Part shown: positions 16,283 through 27,599 of the stretch, one piece after another | How the letters are laid out: every line of letters begins with the position of its first letter | Position numbering within the stretch: the first letter of the stretch is position 1 | Origin: Mycobacterium genavense ATCC 51234 | GTDB lineage: Bacteria; Actinomycetota; Actinomycetes; Mycobacteriales; Mycobacteriaceae | Direction of reading: 5' to 3' | DNA: 64,000 bases | Assembly (NCBI RefSeq): GCF_000526915.1 | Contig: NZ_JAGZ01000012.1 | Span: 1-64,000, forward strand | Notes under the pieces: model-generated | Told to the model about the DNA's origin: nothing | Seen by the model: the letters and a program-made list of their open reading frames with translations, nothing else | Databases searched by the model: none | Program-made: the position numbers and the translations under genes

Positions 16283-17998
16283 TCACCGCCGCCGGCTGCC
16301 ATCCGGCGACATCGGCTGCACGAGGTCGACCAGCAGCGGCGGAATCTCCATGCGGGGCAGCACCACCTCGACGAGCACCATGCGGTCCTGGTGCTGCGCG
16401 GCCGCGGTCAGCGCGTCGTCGAGTTCGCCGTAGTTTTGCGCGCGGAACGCGAGGTGATCGACCACGCCCAGCGTTCGGGGAACGTCGGTCCAACTCCAGC
16501 GGGCGATGTCGTTGTAGGGCGCAGTCTCGCCGTGGATGGCCCGCTCCACCGTGTAGCCGTCGTTGTTGACCACCACGATGACCGGCGACAGTCCCTCGCG
16601 AAAGAAGGTGCCCAGCTCCTGCACGGTCAGCTGCGCGGCGCCGTCACCGATCAGCAGCACCGACCGTCGGTCCGGGTGCGCGACCGCCGCGCCGAGCGCC
16701 GCGGGCAACGTGTAACCGATTGAGCCCCAAAGGGGTTGGCCGATGAACGTCACCCCCTTGGGCAGCCGGTGGTCGGCCATCCCGTAGAACGAGGTGCCCT
16801 GATCGGCGAGCACCACGTTCCCGGGTGTCAGCGCGTCGCACAGCCGGTTCCACACCATCTCCTGGGTCAGGGCCTGATCGCGGGCGGGCGTCGGGGCGGC
16901 GGCCGGGCGTTGTTGGTCCGTTGCGGTTGCCACCGGTGGTGATTTGATGCCGCGCTCGGCCAGGATCTCGGCCAGCGCCCCCAGCGCGGCGCCCATTTCC
17001 AGCGGCGCGAACACCTGGCCGGCCACGCTGCTCTGGTATTGCCCGACGTCGATGGTGCGGGATGCGTCGATGTGCTGGCTGAAGAAGCCGCTCACCATGT
17101 CGGTGAACACCACCCCGGCGGTGACCAACACCGGCGCGTCTTCGATCGCGGCGCGTACCTGCGGCGCGCTGGCTGCGCCCGCGTAGATCCCCAAAAAGTT
17201 GGGCGCGCTCTCGTCGAGCAGGCTCTTCCCCCACATCAGCGTGGCGTACGGCACTACGTCGGCGGTCAGCAGCGCCTCGAGCTCTTTGACCGCCTGCAGG
17301 CGGTGCACCAACAGGTCGGCCAGCACGGTCAACCGGTTGTCGCCGATGAGCTCGCGGGCCGCGTCGACGAACATCGACAGCGCACGCGGGCTGGTACCGC
17401 CGGTGTAGCGTGGCAGCGGAGTTCCGGGCGGTTCGGTGGGGAAGCGCGCGACATCCGTCGACAGCAGTATGTAGCCCGGGCGCTTCTGCTCGCGCACCTC
17501 CGAGAGCACCCGGTCGATCTCCCGGCATGCCGTTGCCGGCATGAGATTGGCTTGAGCACAGGTGATTTCGCGGCTGATGCGCAAGAAGTGCTCGAAGTCG
17601 CCGTCCCCCAGCGAATGGTGCAACGCCCGCCTGGTCCCCTGGGCGTCTTTCGAGGGGCCGCCGACGATATGCACGACGGGCACATGCTCGGCGTAGCTGC
17701 CGGCGATCGCGTTGGTCGCCGAGAGCTCACCCACTCCGAATGTCGTTACCACAGCCGCCAATCCGCGCAGCCGTCCATAACCGTCGGCCGCGTAGCCGGC
17801 GTTCAGCTCGTTGGCGTTGCCCACCCACCGAATTCTCGGATGCGCGGCGATGTGGTCGAGGAATTCCAGGTTGTAGTCGCCGGGGACGCCGAAGATCTCG
17901 GAGACGCCGAGCTCGGCAAGCCGGTCCAACAAATAATCACCGATGGTGTAGCCGGAATCCGCGGGGGCCGACCCCGCGCCAGGCGTGGTAGCAGTCAC
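16283..17998 (-). CDS. kdc: Alpha-keto-acid decarboxylase, thiamine-diphosphate dependent
   Basis: A 571-residue ThDP enzyme like M. tuberculosis Rv0853c, which decarboxylates branched-chain and aromatic 2-keto acids. The N-terminal domain has the cofactor-activating glutamate in GNANELNAGYAADGYGR. The C-terminal domain has the ThDP/Mg motif GDGAAQLTVQELGTFF followed by NNDGYTVE. Histidines equivalent to the catalytic pair of pyruvate decarboxylases lie in RRALHHSLGDGDF. A linker rich in alanine, proline and glutamine lies in the middle (about residues 355-375). Start GTG 17998. Intact. Its neighbour on the other strand is the SRPBCC gene. Confidence 0.92.
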   Translation of the reverse strand: MTATTPGAGSAPADSGYTIGDYLLDRLAELGVSEIFGVPGDYNLEFLDHIAAHPRIRWVGNANELNAGYAADGYGRLRGLAAVVTTFGVGELSATNAIAGSYAEHVPVVHIVGGPSKDAQGTRRALHHSLGDGDFEHFLRISREITCAQANLMPATACREIDRVLSEVREQKRPGYILLSTDVARFPTEPPGTPLPRYTGGTSPRALSMFVDAARELIGDNRLTVLADLLVHRLQAVKELEALLTADVVPYATLMWGKSLLDESAPNFLGIYAGAASAPQVRAAIEDAPVLVTAGVVFTDMVSGFFSQHIDASRTIDVGQYQSSVAGQVFAPLEMGAALGALAEILAERGIKSPPVATATDQQRPAAAPTPARDQALTQEMVWNRLCDALTPGNVVLADQGTSFYGMADHRLPKGVTFIGQPLWGSIGYTLPAALGAAVAHPDRRSVLLIGDGAAQLTVQELGTFFREGLSPVIVVVNNDGYTVERAIHGETAPYNDIARWSWTDVPRTLGVVDHLAFRAQNYGELDDALTAAAQHQDRMVLVEVVLPRMEIPPLLVDLVQPMSPDGSRRR

Positions 17999-18063
17999 GA
18001 AGTCGACGGTACGCTCGGTCGAAAGCGCTCCCGGCCGGACGTCGTTTCGCTATCGTGCGGGCC

Positions 18064-18507
18064 ATGGCGATCAACGAGACCCGCGAAGTTGTCATCGAAG
18101 CCAGCCCCGAAGAGATCCTCGATGTCATCGCCGATCTCGACTCGGTGACCGAATGGTCGCCGCCGCATCAGAGCGTCGAAGTCCTCGAGCGGGACGCCAC
18201 CGGTCGGCCCACCAAGGTCAAGATGAAAGTCAAAGCCGCGGGCATCACCGACGAGCAGGTGGTCGCGTACACGTGGGGCGACGACGAGGTGAGCTGGACG
18301 CTGGTCAGCTCCGGCCCGCAGCGGTCGCAGGACGCGTCCTACAAGCTGACGCCCGCCGGTGACGCCACCAAGGTCACGTTCCAGCTCAGCGTCGATCCGG
18401 TGGTCCCGCTGCCGGGCTTCGTCTTGAAACGCGCCATCAAGGGCACCGTCGACACCGGGACGGAGGGATTACGCAAGCGGGTGCTGCAGGTGAAGAAGGG
18501 TAAGTAG
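18064..18507 (+). CDS. SRPBCC (START-like) family protein
   Basis: A 147-residue Bet v1/START-fold protein matching M. tuberculosis Rv0854 by sequence and position. It begins MAINETREVVIEASPEEI, contains the family WSPPHQSVEVLERD segment and ends PLPGFVLKRAIKGTVDTGTE. The fold has a deep hydrophobic pocket, so a lipid or polyketide-like ligand is likely but unproven. ATG 18064 is chosen over the GTG at 18055 because conservation starts there. It precedes a racemase gene by 5 bp, and a second SRPBCC gene follows that one, so the three likely form a lipid-metabolism operon. Confidence 0.88.
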   Translation: MAINETREVVIEASPEEILDVIADLDSVTEWSPPHQSVEVLERDATGRPTKVKMKVKAAGITDEQVVAYTWGDDEVSWTLVSSGPQRSQDASYKLTPAGDATKVTFQLSVDPVVPLPGFVLKRAIKGTVDTGTEGLRKRVLQVKKGK

Positions 18508-18512
18508 GCGCG

Positions 18513-19594
18513 ATGACCGGCGAGGGGCCAATGACCGGGATCAAAGTCCTCGAACTCGGTGGCGTCGGACCGGGCCCGCACGGGGGAATGATGCTCGCCG
18601 ACCTGGGCGCCGACGTGGTGCGGGTGCGCCGCCCCAGCGGCGGGCTGACGATGCCGACCGAGGACCGCGACCTGTTGCACCGCGGCAAGCGGATCGTCGA
18701 CCTGGACGTCAAGACGGACCCGGGTGCGCTGCTGGCGCTCGCCGCCAAGGCCGACGTGCTGCTGGACTGCTTCCGGCCGGGCACCTGCGAGCGACTCGGC
18801 ATCGGACCCGACGATTGCGCGGCGGTCAACCCGCGGCTGATCTACGCCCGGATCACCGGCTGGGGCAGGACGGGCCGTTGGCGCAGACCGCCGGGCACGA
18901 CATCAACTACCTGTCGCGAACCGGCGCGTTGTCGGCGCTGGGCTACGCCGACCGGCCGCCGATGCCGCCGCTGAACCTGGTCGCCGATTTCGGCGGCGGT
19001 TCGATGCTGGTGCTCATCGGCATCGCCGTCGTGCTGTACGAACGGCAACGGTCCGGTCAGGGTCAGGTGGTCGACGTCGCGATGGTCGACGGGGTCAGCG
19101 TGCTCGCCCAAATGATGTGGACCATGAAGGGAATTGGCAGCCTGCGCGACAAGCGTGAATCGTTTCTGCTCGACGGCGGCGCCCCGTTCTATCGCTGCTA
19201 TGAGACCTCCGACGGCAAGTACATGGCCGTCGGCGCCATCGAGCCGCAGTTCTTCGCCGCGCTGCTCGACGGGCTGGGTCTGTCGCCCGACGACGTGCCC
19301 AGCCAGCTCGAAATCGTTTCGTATCAGCAGATGTACGACGTCTTCGCGCAGCGATTCGCCAGCCGCACGCGCGACGAGTGGACGCGGATTTTTGCCGGCA
19401 CCGACGCCTGCGTCACGCCGGTGCTGACCTGGAGTGAGGCCGCCGCCGACGATCATCTGACCGCGCGGTCGACGGTGATCACCGCCCACGGTGTCACCCA
19501 GGCCGCGCCCGCTCCGCGTTTCTCGCGAACACCGGCCGCGCCCGTCGGGCCGCCGCCGGCAGCTACCACGTCGATCGACGAAATCAACTGGTAG
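18513..19594 (+). pseudogene. Alpha-methylacyl-CoA racemase / CoA-transferase family III (far-like), frameshifted
   Basis: Homologue of M. tuberculosis Rv0855 (far), a family III CoA-transferase fold enzyme that epimerises 2-methyl acyl-CoAs. The first frame gives LELGGVGPGPHGGMMLADLGADVVRV up to LIYARITGWG. The next frame continues with QDGPLAQTAGHDINYLS and runs to SIDEINW at 19594. The break at 18866-18868 (GGGGCAGG) fits loss of one C from GGCCAGG. Repaired length is 360 residues, as in the family. The active-site histidine/aspartate region (GHDINY) lies just after the break, so a truncated product would be inactive. Confidence 0.9.
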
Positions 19595-19652
19595 CAAATT
19601 AATTACCTTGAACACGTTCCGCGCCTGGGGCGGGATTGCTAGGTTGGCCTCA

Positions 19653-20105
19653 GTGGCTGTAAAGGCATCACGTGAATTCCTAGTTGATGCGCCGCTCGAC
19701 GTGGTCATGGGGGCGCTCGAGGATGTCAACGTGCTGGAATCATGGTCGCCACTGCATAAACGGATAGAGGTGATCGACCGTTATCCCGACGGTAGGGCGC
19801 ACCATGTCAAAACCACCATTCGGATTTTCGGCCTCGTCGACAAAGAGGTTCTGGAATATCACTGGGGTCCGGATTGGGTGGTGTATGACGTCAGGGGAAC
19901 CTCCCAGCAGCACGGCCAGCACGTCGAATACAACCTCAAACCCGAGGGCGTCGACAAGACGCGGGTGCGTTTCGATATCACCGTCGAACCCGTGGGCTTC
20001 ATTCCCGGATTCGTCGTGCGGCGTGTGATGCAAAACGTCCTCGACGCGTCGGTGGAGGGGCTGCGCGACCTGGTGACGCGTGGCGGTTCGGACAAGGAAC
20101 CGTAA
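19653..20105 (+). CDS. SRPBCC family protein
   Basis: A 150-residue START-like protein related to the one at 18064 and matching the Rv0856/Rv0857 position. Family landmarks are ESWSPLHKRIEVIDRYPDG, VLEYHWGPDWVVYD and VGFIPGFVVRRVMQNVLDASVEGL. GTG 19653 is chosen because the preceding open frame belongs to the racemase end and a non-conserved spacer. Its stop is 3 bp from the stop of convergent dapC. Ligand unknown. Confidence 0.86.
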   Translation: MAVKASREFLVDAPLDVVMGALEDVNVLESWSPLHKRIEVIDRYPDGRAHHVKTTIRIFGLVDKEVLEYHWGPDWVVYDVRGTSQQHGQHVEYNLKPEGVDKTRVRFDITVEPVGFIPGFVVRRVMQNVLDASVEGLRDLVTRGGSDKEP

Positions 20106-20108
20106 GCC

Positions 20109-21288
20109 CTACGCAGTCTTGAGCGCGGAAAGCCTTCTGATCGCCTCGTCAAGGGTGTCGTCGCGTTTGCAGAAAGTGAAGCGCACCAAGTGATTCCACA
20201 GGTCGGCATGCGGCGCCGTCGGGTCGCAGAACGCCGATATCGGAATGGCCGCCACGCCAACCTTTTCCGGTAACGCCGTGCAGAATGTCGTGCTGTCGTC
20301 GTACCCGAGTGGACGTGGATCGGCGCAGAGGAAGTAGCTGCCGTGGCTGTCGTGCACCGTAAACCCGATGTCGGCAAGCCCCGCGGCCAGCCGGTCACGC
20401 CGGGCCTGCAGCGTGCGCCGCAGTTCGTCCACTCAGGCGTCCTCGGTGTCCAGCGCCAGGGCCACCGCGGGCTGGAACGGCGCACCGCCGACGTAGCTCA
20501 GGTACTGCTTGGCGGCACGCATCCCGGCGATGAGTTCTGCTGGGCCGCAAGCCCATCCGATCTTCCAGCCGGTGCAGTTGAACATTTTGGCCGCGCTGGA
20601 GATGGTGATGGTGCGCTGCGACATGCCGTCGAAACCGGCCAGCGGCAGGTGGCGGTGGCCTTCGGGGGAGGAGTACACCAGGTGCTCGTACACCTCGTCG
20701 GTGACCACCAAAAGGTCTGCCGCGACCGCAATCTCGGCGATGGTCCGCAGTTCGGTCGCGCTGAGCACGGCGCCGGTGGGGTTGTGTGGTGAGTTGACGA
20801 TCAGCGCCCGGGTCTTTGGTGTCACCGCGCGCCGCAGCGCGTCGGCGTCCAGCGCGAAGCCGCGGCCATCGGCGACCAGCGGCACGGCGGCACGGTGCGC
20901 GCCCGCCATCGCGACCACCGGCGAGTAGGAGTCGTAGAAGGGCTCGATCAGCAGCACCTCCGAGCCGGGCTCGACCAGGCCGATGACCACCGACGCGATG
21001 GCTTCGGTGGCCCCGACGGTCACCAGCACCTCGGTGTCGGGGTCGTAGTCGATGCCGAAATGCCGCTTGCGGTGCGCCGCGACGGCCTGGCGCAGCGGCG
21101 CGATGCCGAGCCCGGGCGGGTATTGGTTCGCGCCGTCGGCGATCGCGTCTTGGGCCGCCTTCAGCAGCGCCGGCGGTCCGTCTTCGTCGGGAAAGCCCTG
21201 ACCCAGGTTCACCGCGCCGATGCGCGGCCAGTGCCGACATCTCGGCGAACACCGTGGTCGCGTAGGGCCGCAGTCGCGACACCGTCAT
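20109..21288 (-). pseudogene. dapC: N-succinyldiaminopimelate aminotransferase (DapC-like), frameshift plus nonsense codon
   Basis: PLP aminotransferase (fold type I) of the lysine/diaminopimelate pathway, like Rv0858c. The start MTVSRLRPYATTVFAEMSAL (ATG 21288) is in one frame; from AVNLGQGFPDEDGPP the next frame is used. Two bases of a GCGCGC run appear lost near 21226-21230. The body is intact with VGATEA, NSPHNPTGA, TDEVYEHL and the PLP-lysine region SSAAKMFNCTGWKIGW. After LDTEDA an in-frame TGA (20433-20435) replaces the tryptophan codon seen in relatives, and the frame continues with VDELRRTLQ to the end. Two independent lesions make a sequencing slip less likely. Confidence 0.9.
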
Positions 21289-21409
21289 GGTCGTCGAGCT
21301 TAGGCGGGGCCGTCGACCGAGCGCCCGGCCAGCCGGGCTGTCGACGCCGCGCGCTCGTCCAGCCGCGCGGCCGCCGCGTCCAGCGGCGGGGTGATCAGCG
21401 CAGACCTGC

Positions 21410-21425
21410 CCAACCAACAGGTTGG
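21410..21425. promoter_or_regulatory. Inverted repeat upstream of fadA
   Basis: CCAACC-AACA-GGTTGG, about 65 bp upstream of the fadA start in the gap between divergent dapC and fadA. It could be an operator for a fatty-acid or TetR-type regulator. No factor can be named from sequence. Confidence 0.45.
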
Positions 21426-21490
21426 CCGGGAACCCCTGTTAGGGTGCACGTAGACGGACCCGAAACCCCATTTGCGAACAGGAAGTCGAC

Positions 21491-22702
<1,212 letters not shown>

Positions 22703-22706
22703 GACC

Positions 22707-24851
22707 ATGGCAGAGAACACCATTCAGTGGGAGCAGGACGCCGACGGCATCGTCACCCTGACCATGGACGACCCCACCGGGTCGGCCAATGTGATGAACG
22801 AGCACTACGCGGAGTCGATGCACAAGGCCGTCGAACGCCTTGTGGCCGAGAAAGATTCAATTACCGGTGTGGTGATCACCAGCGCGAAGAAGATCTTCTT
22901 CGCCGGTGGGGACCTGAAGAGTATGATCAACCTCGGGCCCGAGGACGCCGGTGAAGCGTTCGACACCGTCGAAGCGGTCAAGCGCGACCTGCGGGCCCTC
23001 GAGACGCTCGGCAAGCCGGTGGTGGCCGCCATCAACGGCGCCGCTCTCGGCGGCGGTCTGGAGATCGCGCTGGCCTGTCACCACCGAATCGCGGCCGACG
23101 TCAAGGGAAGCCAGCTCGGACTGCCCGAGGTGACGCTGGGCCTGCTGCCCGGTGGTGGTGGGGTGGCCCGCACCGTGCGGATGTTCGGCATCCAGAACGC
23201 CTTCATGAACATCCTGTCGCAGGGCACCCGGTTCAAGCCGGACAAGGCCAAGGAGATCGGGCTCGTCGACGAACTCGTCGGCTCGGTCGAGGAGTTGGTG
23301 CCGGCGGCCAAGGCATGGATCAAGGCCAACTCCGATTCGCACACCCAGCCGTGGGATGCCAAGGGCTACAAGATGCCCGGCGGCACCCCGTCGTCCCCGG
23401 CACTGGCCGCCATCCTGCCGTCGTTCCCGGCGTTGCTGCGCAAGCAGCTCAAGGGCGCGCCGATGCCGGCGCCGCGCGCCATCCTGGCAGCGGCGGTCGA
23501 GGGCGCTCAGGTCGACTTCGACACGGCCAGCCGCATCGAGAGTCGGTACTTCGCTTCGCTGGTCACCGGTCAGGTCGCCAAGAACATGATCCAGGCGTTC
23601 TTCTTCGACCTGCAGCACATCAACGGCGGCGGCTCTCGCCCGGACGGCATCGAGCCGGTCAAGATCAACAAGATCGGGGTGCTGGGCGCCGGCATGATGG
23701 GCGCGGGCATCGCCTACGTCTCGGCCAAGGCCGGCTTCGACGTGGTGCTCAAGGACGTCAGCCTCGAGGCTGCGCAGAAGGGCAAGGGCTACTCGGAAAA
23801 GCTTGAGGCCAAAGCACTCGAGCGTGGCAAGACCACCGAAGAGAAGAGCAAGGCGCTGCTGGATCGCATCACGCCGTCCGCCGATGCCGCCGACTTCAAG
23901 GGCGTCGACTTCGTGATCGAGGCCGTGTTCGAGAACCAAGACCTCAAGCACAAGGTGTTCCAGGAGATCGAGGACATCGTCGAACCCAACGCGCTGCTCG
24001 GGTCGAACACCTCGACGCTGCCGATCACCGGTCTGGCGACCGGCGTCAAGCGGCAAGAAGACTTCATCGGAATCCACTTCTTCTCGCCGGTCGACAAGAT
24101 GCCACTGGTCGAAATCATCAAGGGCGAGAAGACATCTGACGAAGTGCTGGCCCGGGTGTTCGACTACACGCTGGCCATCGGCAAGACCCCGATCGTCGTC
24201 AACGACAGCCGCGGCTTCTTCACCAGCCGGGTGATCGGCACGTTCGTGAACGAGGCGCTGGCGATGCTGGGCGAGGGCGTCGAGCCGGCCAGCATCGAGC
24301 ACGCCGGTTCGCAGGCCGGCTACCCGGCGCCGCCGCTGCAGCTGTCCGACGAGCTCAACCTGGAGCTGATGCACAAGATCGCGCTGGCCACCCGCAAGGG
24401 CGTCGAGGACGCCGGCGGCACGTATGAGCGGCACCCGGCGGAGGCGGTCGTCGAGAAGATGATCGAGCTCGGCCGGCCGTCACGGTTGAAGGGCGCGGGT
24501 TTCTACGAGTACGTCGACGGCAAGCGCACCCGCCTGTGGCCGGGCCTGCGCGAGACGTTCAAATCGGGTTCCTCACAGCCGCCGTTGCAGGACATGATCG
24601 ATCGCATGCTGTTCGCCGAGGCGCTCGAAACGCAGAAATGCCTGGACGAGGGCGTGCTGACGTCGACGGCCGACGCCAACATCGGCTCGATCATGGGAAT
24701 CGGGTTCCCGCCGTACACCGGAGGTAGCGCGCAGTTCATCGTCGGCTACTCCGGCCCGGGCGGGACGGGCAAGGAAGCCTTCGTGGCCCGGGCTCGCGAG
24801 CTGGCGGCTAAGTACGGCGACCGCTACCTGCCGCCGGATTCTTTGACCTAG
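22707..24851 (+). CDS. fadB: Trifunctional enzyme alpha subunit: enoyl-CoA hydratase / 3-hydroxyacyl-CoA dehydrogenase
   Basis: A 714-residue protein like Rv0860. The N-terminal crotonase domain (about residues 1-190) has the oxyanion-hole segments FFAGGDLKSM and AALGGGLEIALA and the catalytic pair around LPEVTLGLLPGGGG. The NAD-binding Rossmann domain starts near residue 325 (GVLGAGMMGAGIAY), followed by the dehydrogenase dimer domain with HFFSPVDKMPLVEII and SRGFFTSRV. It works with FadA in beta-oxidation. A hairpin (24885-24926) follows. Intact. Confidence 0.95.
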   Translation: MAENTIQWEQDADGIVTLTMDDPTGSANVMNEHYAESMHKAVERLVAEKDSITGVVITSAKKIFFAGGDLKSMINLGPEDAGEAFDTVEAVKRDLRALETLGKPVVAAINGAALGGGLEIALACHHRIAADVKGSQLGLPEVTLGLLPGGGGVARTVRMFGIQNAFMNILSQGTRFKPDKAKEIGLVDELVGSVEELVPAAKAWIKANSDSHTQPWDAKGYKMPGGTPSSPALAAILPSFPALLRKQLKGAPMPAPRAILAAAVEGAQVDFDTASRIESRYFASLVTGQVAKNMIQAFFFDLQHINGGGSRPDGIEPVKINKIGVLGAGMMGAGIAYVSAKAGFDVVLKDVSLEAAQKGKGYSEKLEAKALERGKTTEEKSKALLDRITPSADAADFKGVDFVIEAVFENQDLKHKVFQEIEDIVEPNALLGSNTSTLPITGLATGVKRQEDFIGIHFFSPVDKMPLVEIIKGEKTSDEVLARVFDYTLAIGKTPIVVNDSRGFFTSRVIGTFVNEALAMLGEGVEPASIEHAGSQAGYPAPPLQLSDELNLELMHKIALATRKGVEDAGGTYERHPAEAVVEKMIELGRPSRLKGAGFYEYVDGKRTRLWPGLRETFKSGSSQPPLQDMIDRMLFAEALETQKCLDEGVLTSTADANIGSIMGIGFPPYTGGSAQFIVGYSGPGGTGKEAFVARARELAAKYGDRYLPPDSLT

Positions 24852-24884
24852 CCCAGGTTTGCTGCTTTAACGCGGGATCTCAGC

Positions 24885-24926
24885 TACTCTCCGGTCGGGG
24901 GTTTGGCACCACCTGACCGGAGAGTA
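24885..24926 (+). terminator. 12-bp stem hairpin after fadB
   Basis: Arms TACTCTCCGGTC (24885-24896) and its exact complement (24915-24926) with an 18-nt loop, 34 nt after the fadB stop. There is no U-tract, as is common for mycobacterial terminators. A divided operator for the next gene is an alternative reading. Confidence 0.6.
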
Positions 24927-25067
24927 CGCAAATGCCCGACGTCGCCGCTCGCGCTGGCTCGAATATTCTGGGTCAGCTATCCCAATCTGGTCACGGGTAA
25001 TGCGTTGCGGGACAAGGCGGTCATCGGGGCCGCGGGCCTGCCCGAAGCACGCTGGGGTAAGGAGACA

Positions 25068-26772
25068 ATGGTGGGCAGGCTTGTGTCGGTGAACGTGGGC
25101 ATGCCCACGAATGTCCAGTGGCGGGACAAGACCGTCTATACCGGGATCTGGAAGACGCCGGTCGAGGGGCCGGTCATGGTGCGACGCCTCAACATCGACG
25201 GCGACGGCCAAGGCGATCTCGGCGGACATGGCGGCGAGCAACGCGCCGTCATGGTGTACCAGACCGAGTCGTACGAGTTCTGGAAGCGCTACCTGAATCG
25301 CAACGATTTGAAGCCGGGTCACTTCGGTGAAAACTTCACCATCACCGGGCTGTCCGATTACGACGTGTGTATCGGCGACCGCTACCGAATCGGGAACGCC
25401 GAGTTCGAAGTCACCCAGCCTCGGGTCACCTGCTTCCGGGTCGGGCTGCGGCTCGGCGAACCGGAGAAGCCCAATCTCCTTGTCGCCCAGCATCGTCCGG
25501 GCTTCTACTTCCGCGTCATCACCGAGGGATGCATCCAGGCCGGTGACCGCATCGTGCGGACCCGGCGCGGGCGCCACCAGCTCAGCGTCGCCGACGTCGA
25601 CGCGCTGCTGTATCTGCCGCACAAAGACACCGCAACGCTTCGCAAGATCGTCGATGTCCCGGCGCTGAGCCCGGGATGGCAGCAATCGTTCAACGACATG
25701 CTCGCGTCGGGACCGGACTCGGCGCCTGCCGCCGCAATAGAACCGGGGTGGAGCGGATTTCGGCCGCTGCGGGTGATCGCCATACATGCCGAGAGTTCGT
25801 CGGTGCTGTCGATCCGCTTCGAGGCCGACGACAATGCCGCGCTGCCGCCGCCCTTGCCGGGACAGTACCTGACAGTGCGAATTCCCGGAGCCGGCGATCC
25901 GGTGCCGCTGCGCAGCTACTCGCTCTCCGGAGATCCCGCGGCCGGCGACTACCGGATCAGCGTCAAGCGCGAAGAGTGCGGCTTGGTCAGTCGGTGGCTG
26001 CACGCGCACATTGATCCCGGCTCCGTCATCGCAGCTGCGGCCCCGCGCGGCGATTTCTACCTCACCGGCCGACGGCCGGCCGGTGGTCTTGATGTCCGCC
26101 GGCATCGGCATCACTCCGGTCTTGGCAATGCTGCATGCGCTCGCGGCCGCCCGCAGTACCCGTGAAGTCTGGTGGGTGCACACCTGTCGCAATCGCAAAA
26201 CTCAGGCTTTCGCAGACGAAGTCGTGGAACTGATCGAGTCGTTGCCGCACGCGCGGCAGCAGGTGTTCTACACCGAGACGCAGGGGCGTCTGGACCAGTC
26301 GGCCATTGCCGCGCTGAGTTTACCGGCCGACGCCGCGGCATATCTTTGCGGCCCAACCCAATTCATGACCGATATGCGCGAGGCTTTGACGGTTGCGGGG
26401 CTCGACACCGCGCGTATCCACACCGAGCTGTTCGGTGCGCTACCCGCCATCAATCCCGGCGTCGTGGACGGGGCTGCGCGCCTACCGCCACACGTGCCGG
26501 CCGGGCCGCCGGGCACCGGGCCCTCAATCACCTTCGCGCGCAGCGGACTTACCGCGAACTGGTCCCCGGACTACGGCAACATCTTGGAGTTCGCCGAAGC
26601 GTGCGATGTGCCGACCCGGTTCTCCTGCCGAAGCGGTGTCTGCCATGTGTGCGAGACCGGCGTCGTCGCCGGGCCTACCCGGTATGTCCAGGAGCCGCTG
26701 GAGCCGCCCGCGCGCGGGACGGTGCTCGTCTGCTCGGCAACGCCGGACGGCGACCTGGTGCTGGACCTCTGA
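25068..26772 (+). pseudogene. MOSC domain - FAD/NAD reductase - [2Fe-2S] ferredoxin fusion, frameshifted
   Basis: Starts at ATG 25068 behind AAGGAG. Residues 1-200 are a MOSC domain (GDLGGHGGEQRAVMVYQ, FGENFTITGL, RVTCFRVGLR), the sulfur-carrier domain of molybdenum-cofactor enzymes. Then comes a ferredoxin reductase (RSYSLSGDP for FAD, SAGIGITPVLAML for NAD) and a plant-type ferredoxin with ligands in CRSGVCHVC and LVCSA. The frame breaks near 26066 between DFYLT and DGRPVVLMSAG and fits one inserted G. Repaired length is 567 residues. The N-terminal MOSC part would still be made. The stretch 24932-25067 looks translated but unlike the family and is left out. Confidence 0.88.
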
Positions 26773-26791
26773 CCGCGCGAAAGCCGTTGCG

Positions 26792-27532
26792 TCAGACGGT
26801 GGCCGACCGTTGACCGCCGGTTGCGTTCAATACCGCACCATTGACGTAGCTGGCATCGGCGGAGGCGAGGAAGACCGCCGCACCGGCGATCTCACTGGGC
26901 TCGGCCGGCCGGTTGAGCGCGGTGGCGGCGCCAACCGCTTCGAGCATGCCCGGGTAGACGGCGACACCAGGGGTGTCGGTCGGTCCGACGGCGATCGCGT
27001 TGACCCGGACTCCCGAGGAGCCGAACTCGTCTGCCCATACCCGCGTCAACAGTTCCAACCCGGCTTTGGTGGCTCCGTATATCCCCGCACCGCTGGCCGG
27101 AATTGATGCGGCGACAGTGCTCACATTCACCACCGTGCCGTGGCCGCGTTCGACCATCCCCGGTACCAACTTTTGGACCAAAATGTAGGGAGCGCGCAAA
27201 TTCACATTCACGTGTTCGTCGAACGTCGAGTCATCGGTGTCGACGGTGGCGTTGAATTTGTAGATCCCGGCGTTGTTGGCCAAGATGTCGACCGGTCCGG
27301 CCTCGGCCGCCAGCCGTCGCACGTCGTCGGCGTTGTTCAGATCGGCGGAGACGAAACGTGCTTTGCCGCCGGCGTTTTCGATATCCTGGACGACCTTGGC
27401 GCCGCGTTCTGCACTACGGCCGTGCACCACAACTTCGGCGCCTCGCTCAGAAAGTTCCCGTGCGATCTCGCGGCCGATTCCGGACGTCGCGCCGGTGACC
27501 AATGCGGTCGACCCGGCCAATGTTGCTGCCAT
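26792..27532 (-). CDS. Short-chain dehydrogenase/reductase
   Basis: A 246-residue classical SDR: cofactor motif TGATSGIG at residues 14-21, NNAG, active-site Ser in NVSTVAAS, and YxxxK as YGATK. The arginine after the first glycine motif (HGRSAERG) suggests NADP(H). The substrate is not predictable. It is downstream of the encapsulin gene on the same strand with a 67-bp gap and convergent with the MOSC/reductase gene. Intact. Confidence 0.9.
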   Translation of the reverse strand: MAATLAGSTALVTGATSGIGREIARELSERGAEVVVHGRSAERGAKVVQDIENAGGKARFVSADLNNADDVRRLAAEAGPVDILANNAGIYKFNATVDTDDSTFDEHVNVNLRAPYILVQKLVPGMVERGHGTVVNVSTVAASIPASGAGIYGATKAGLELLTRVWADEFGSSGVRVNAIAVGPTDTPGVAVYPGMLEAVGAATALNRPAEPSEIAGAAVFLASADASYVNGAVLNATGGQRSATV

Positions 27533-27599
27533 CGAACCCTGCCTTTGAAAGAGAAGTTCATTAACTCCGCTCTCAGCAGCGGTCCAGCGGCTTTTATTC

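Noticed and set aside
16644..17528. Second long frame inside kdc
   Set aside because: Composition is Arg/Gly-rich and it overlaps completely an intact decarboxylase.
24903..25067. Upstream extension of the MOSC gene
   Set aside because: The frame is open, but the residues are unlike the family and a strong AAGGAG precedes ATG 25068.
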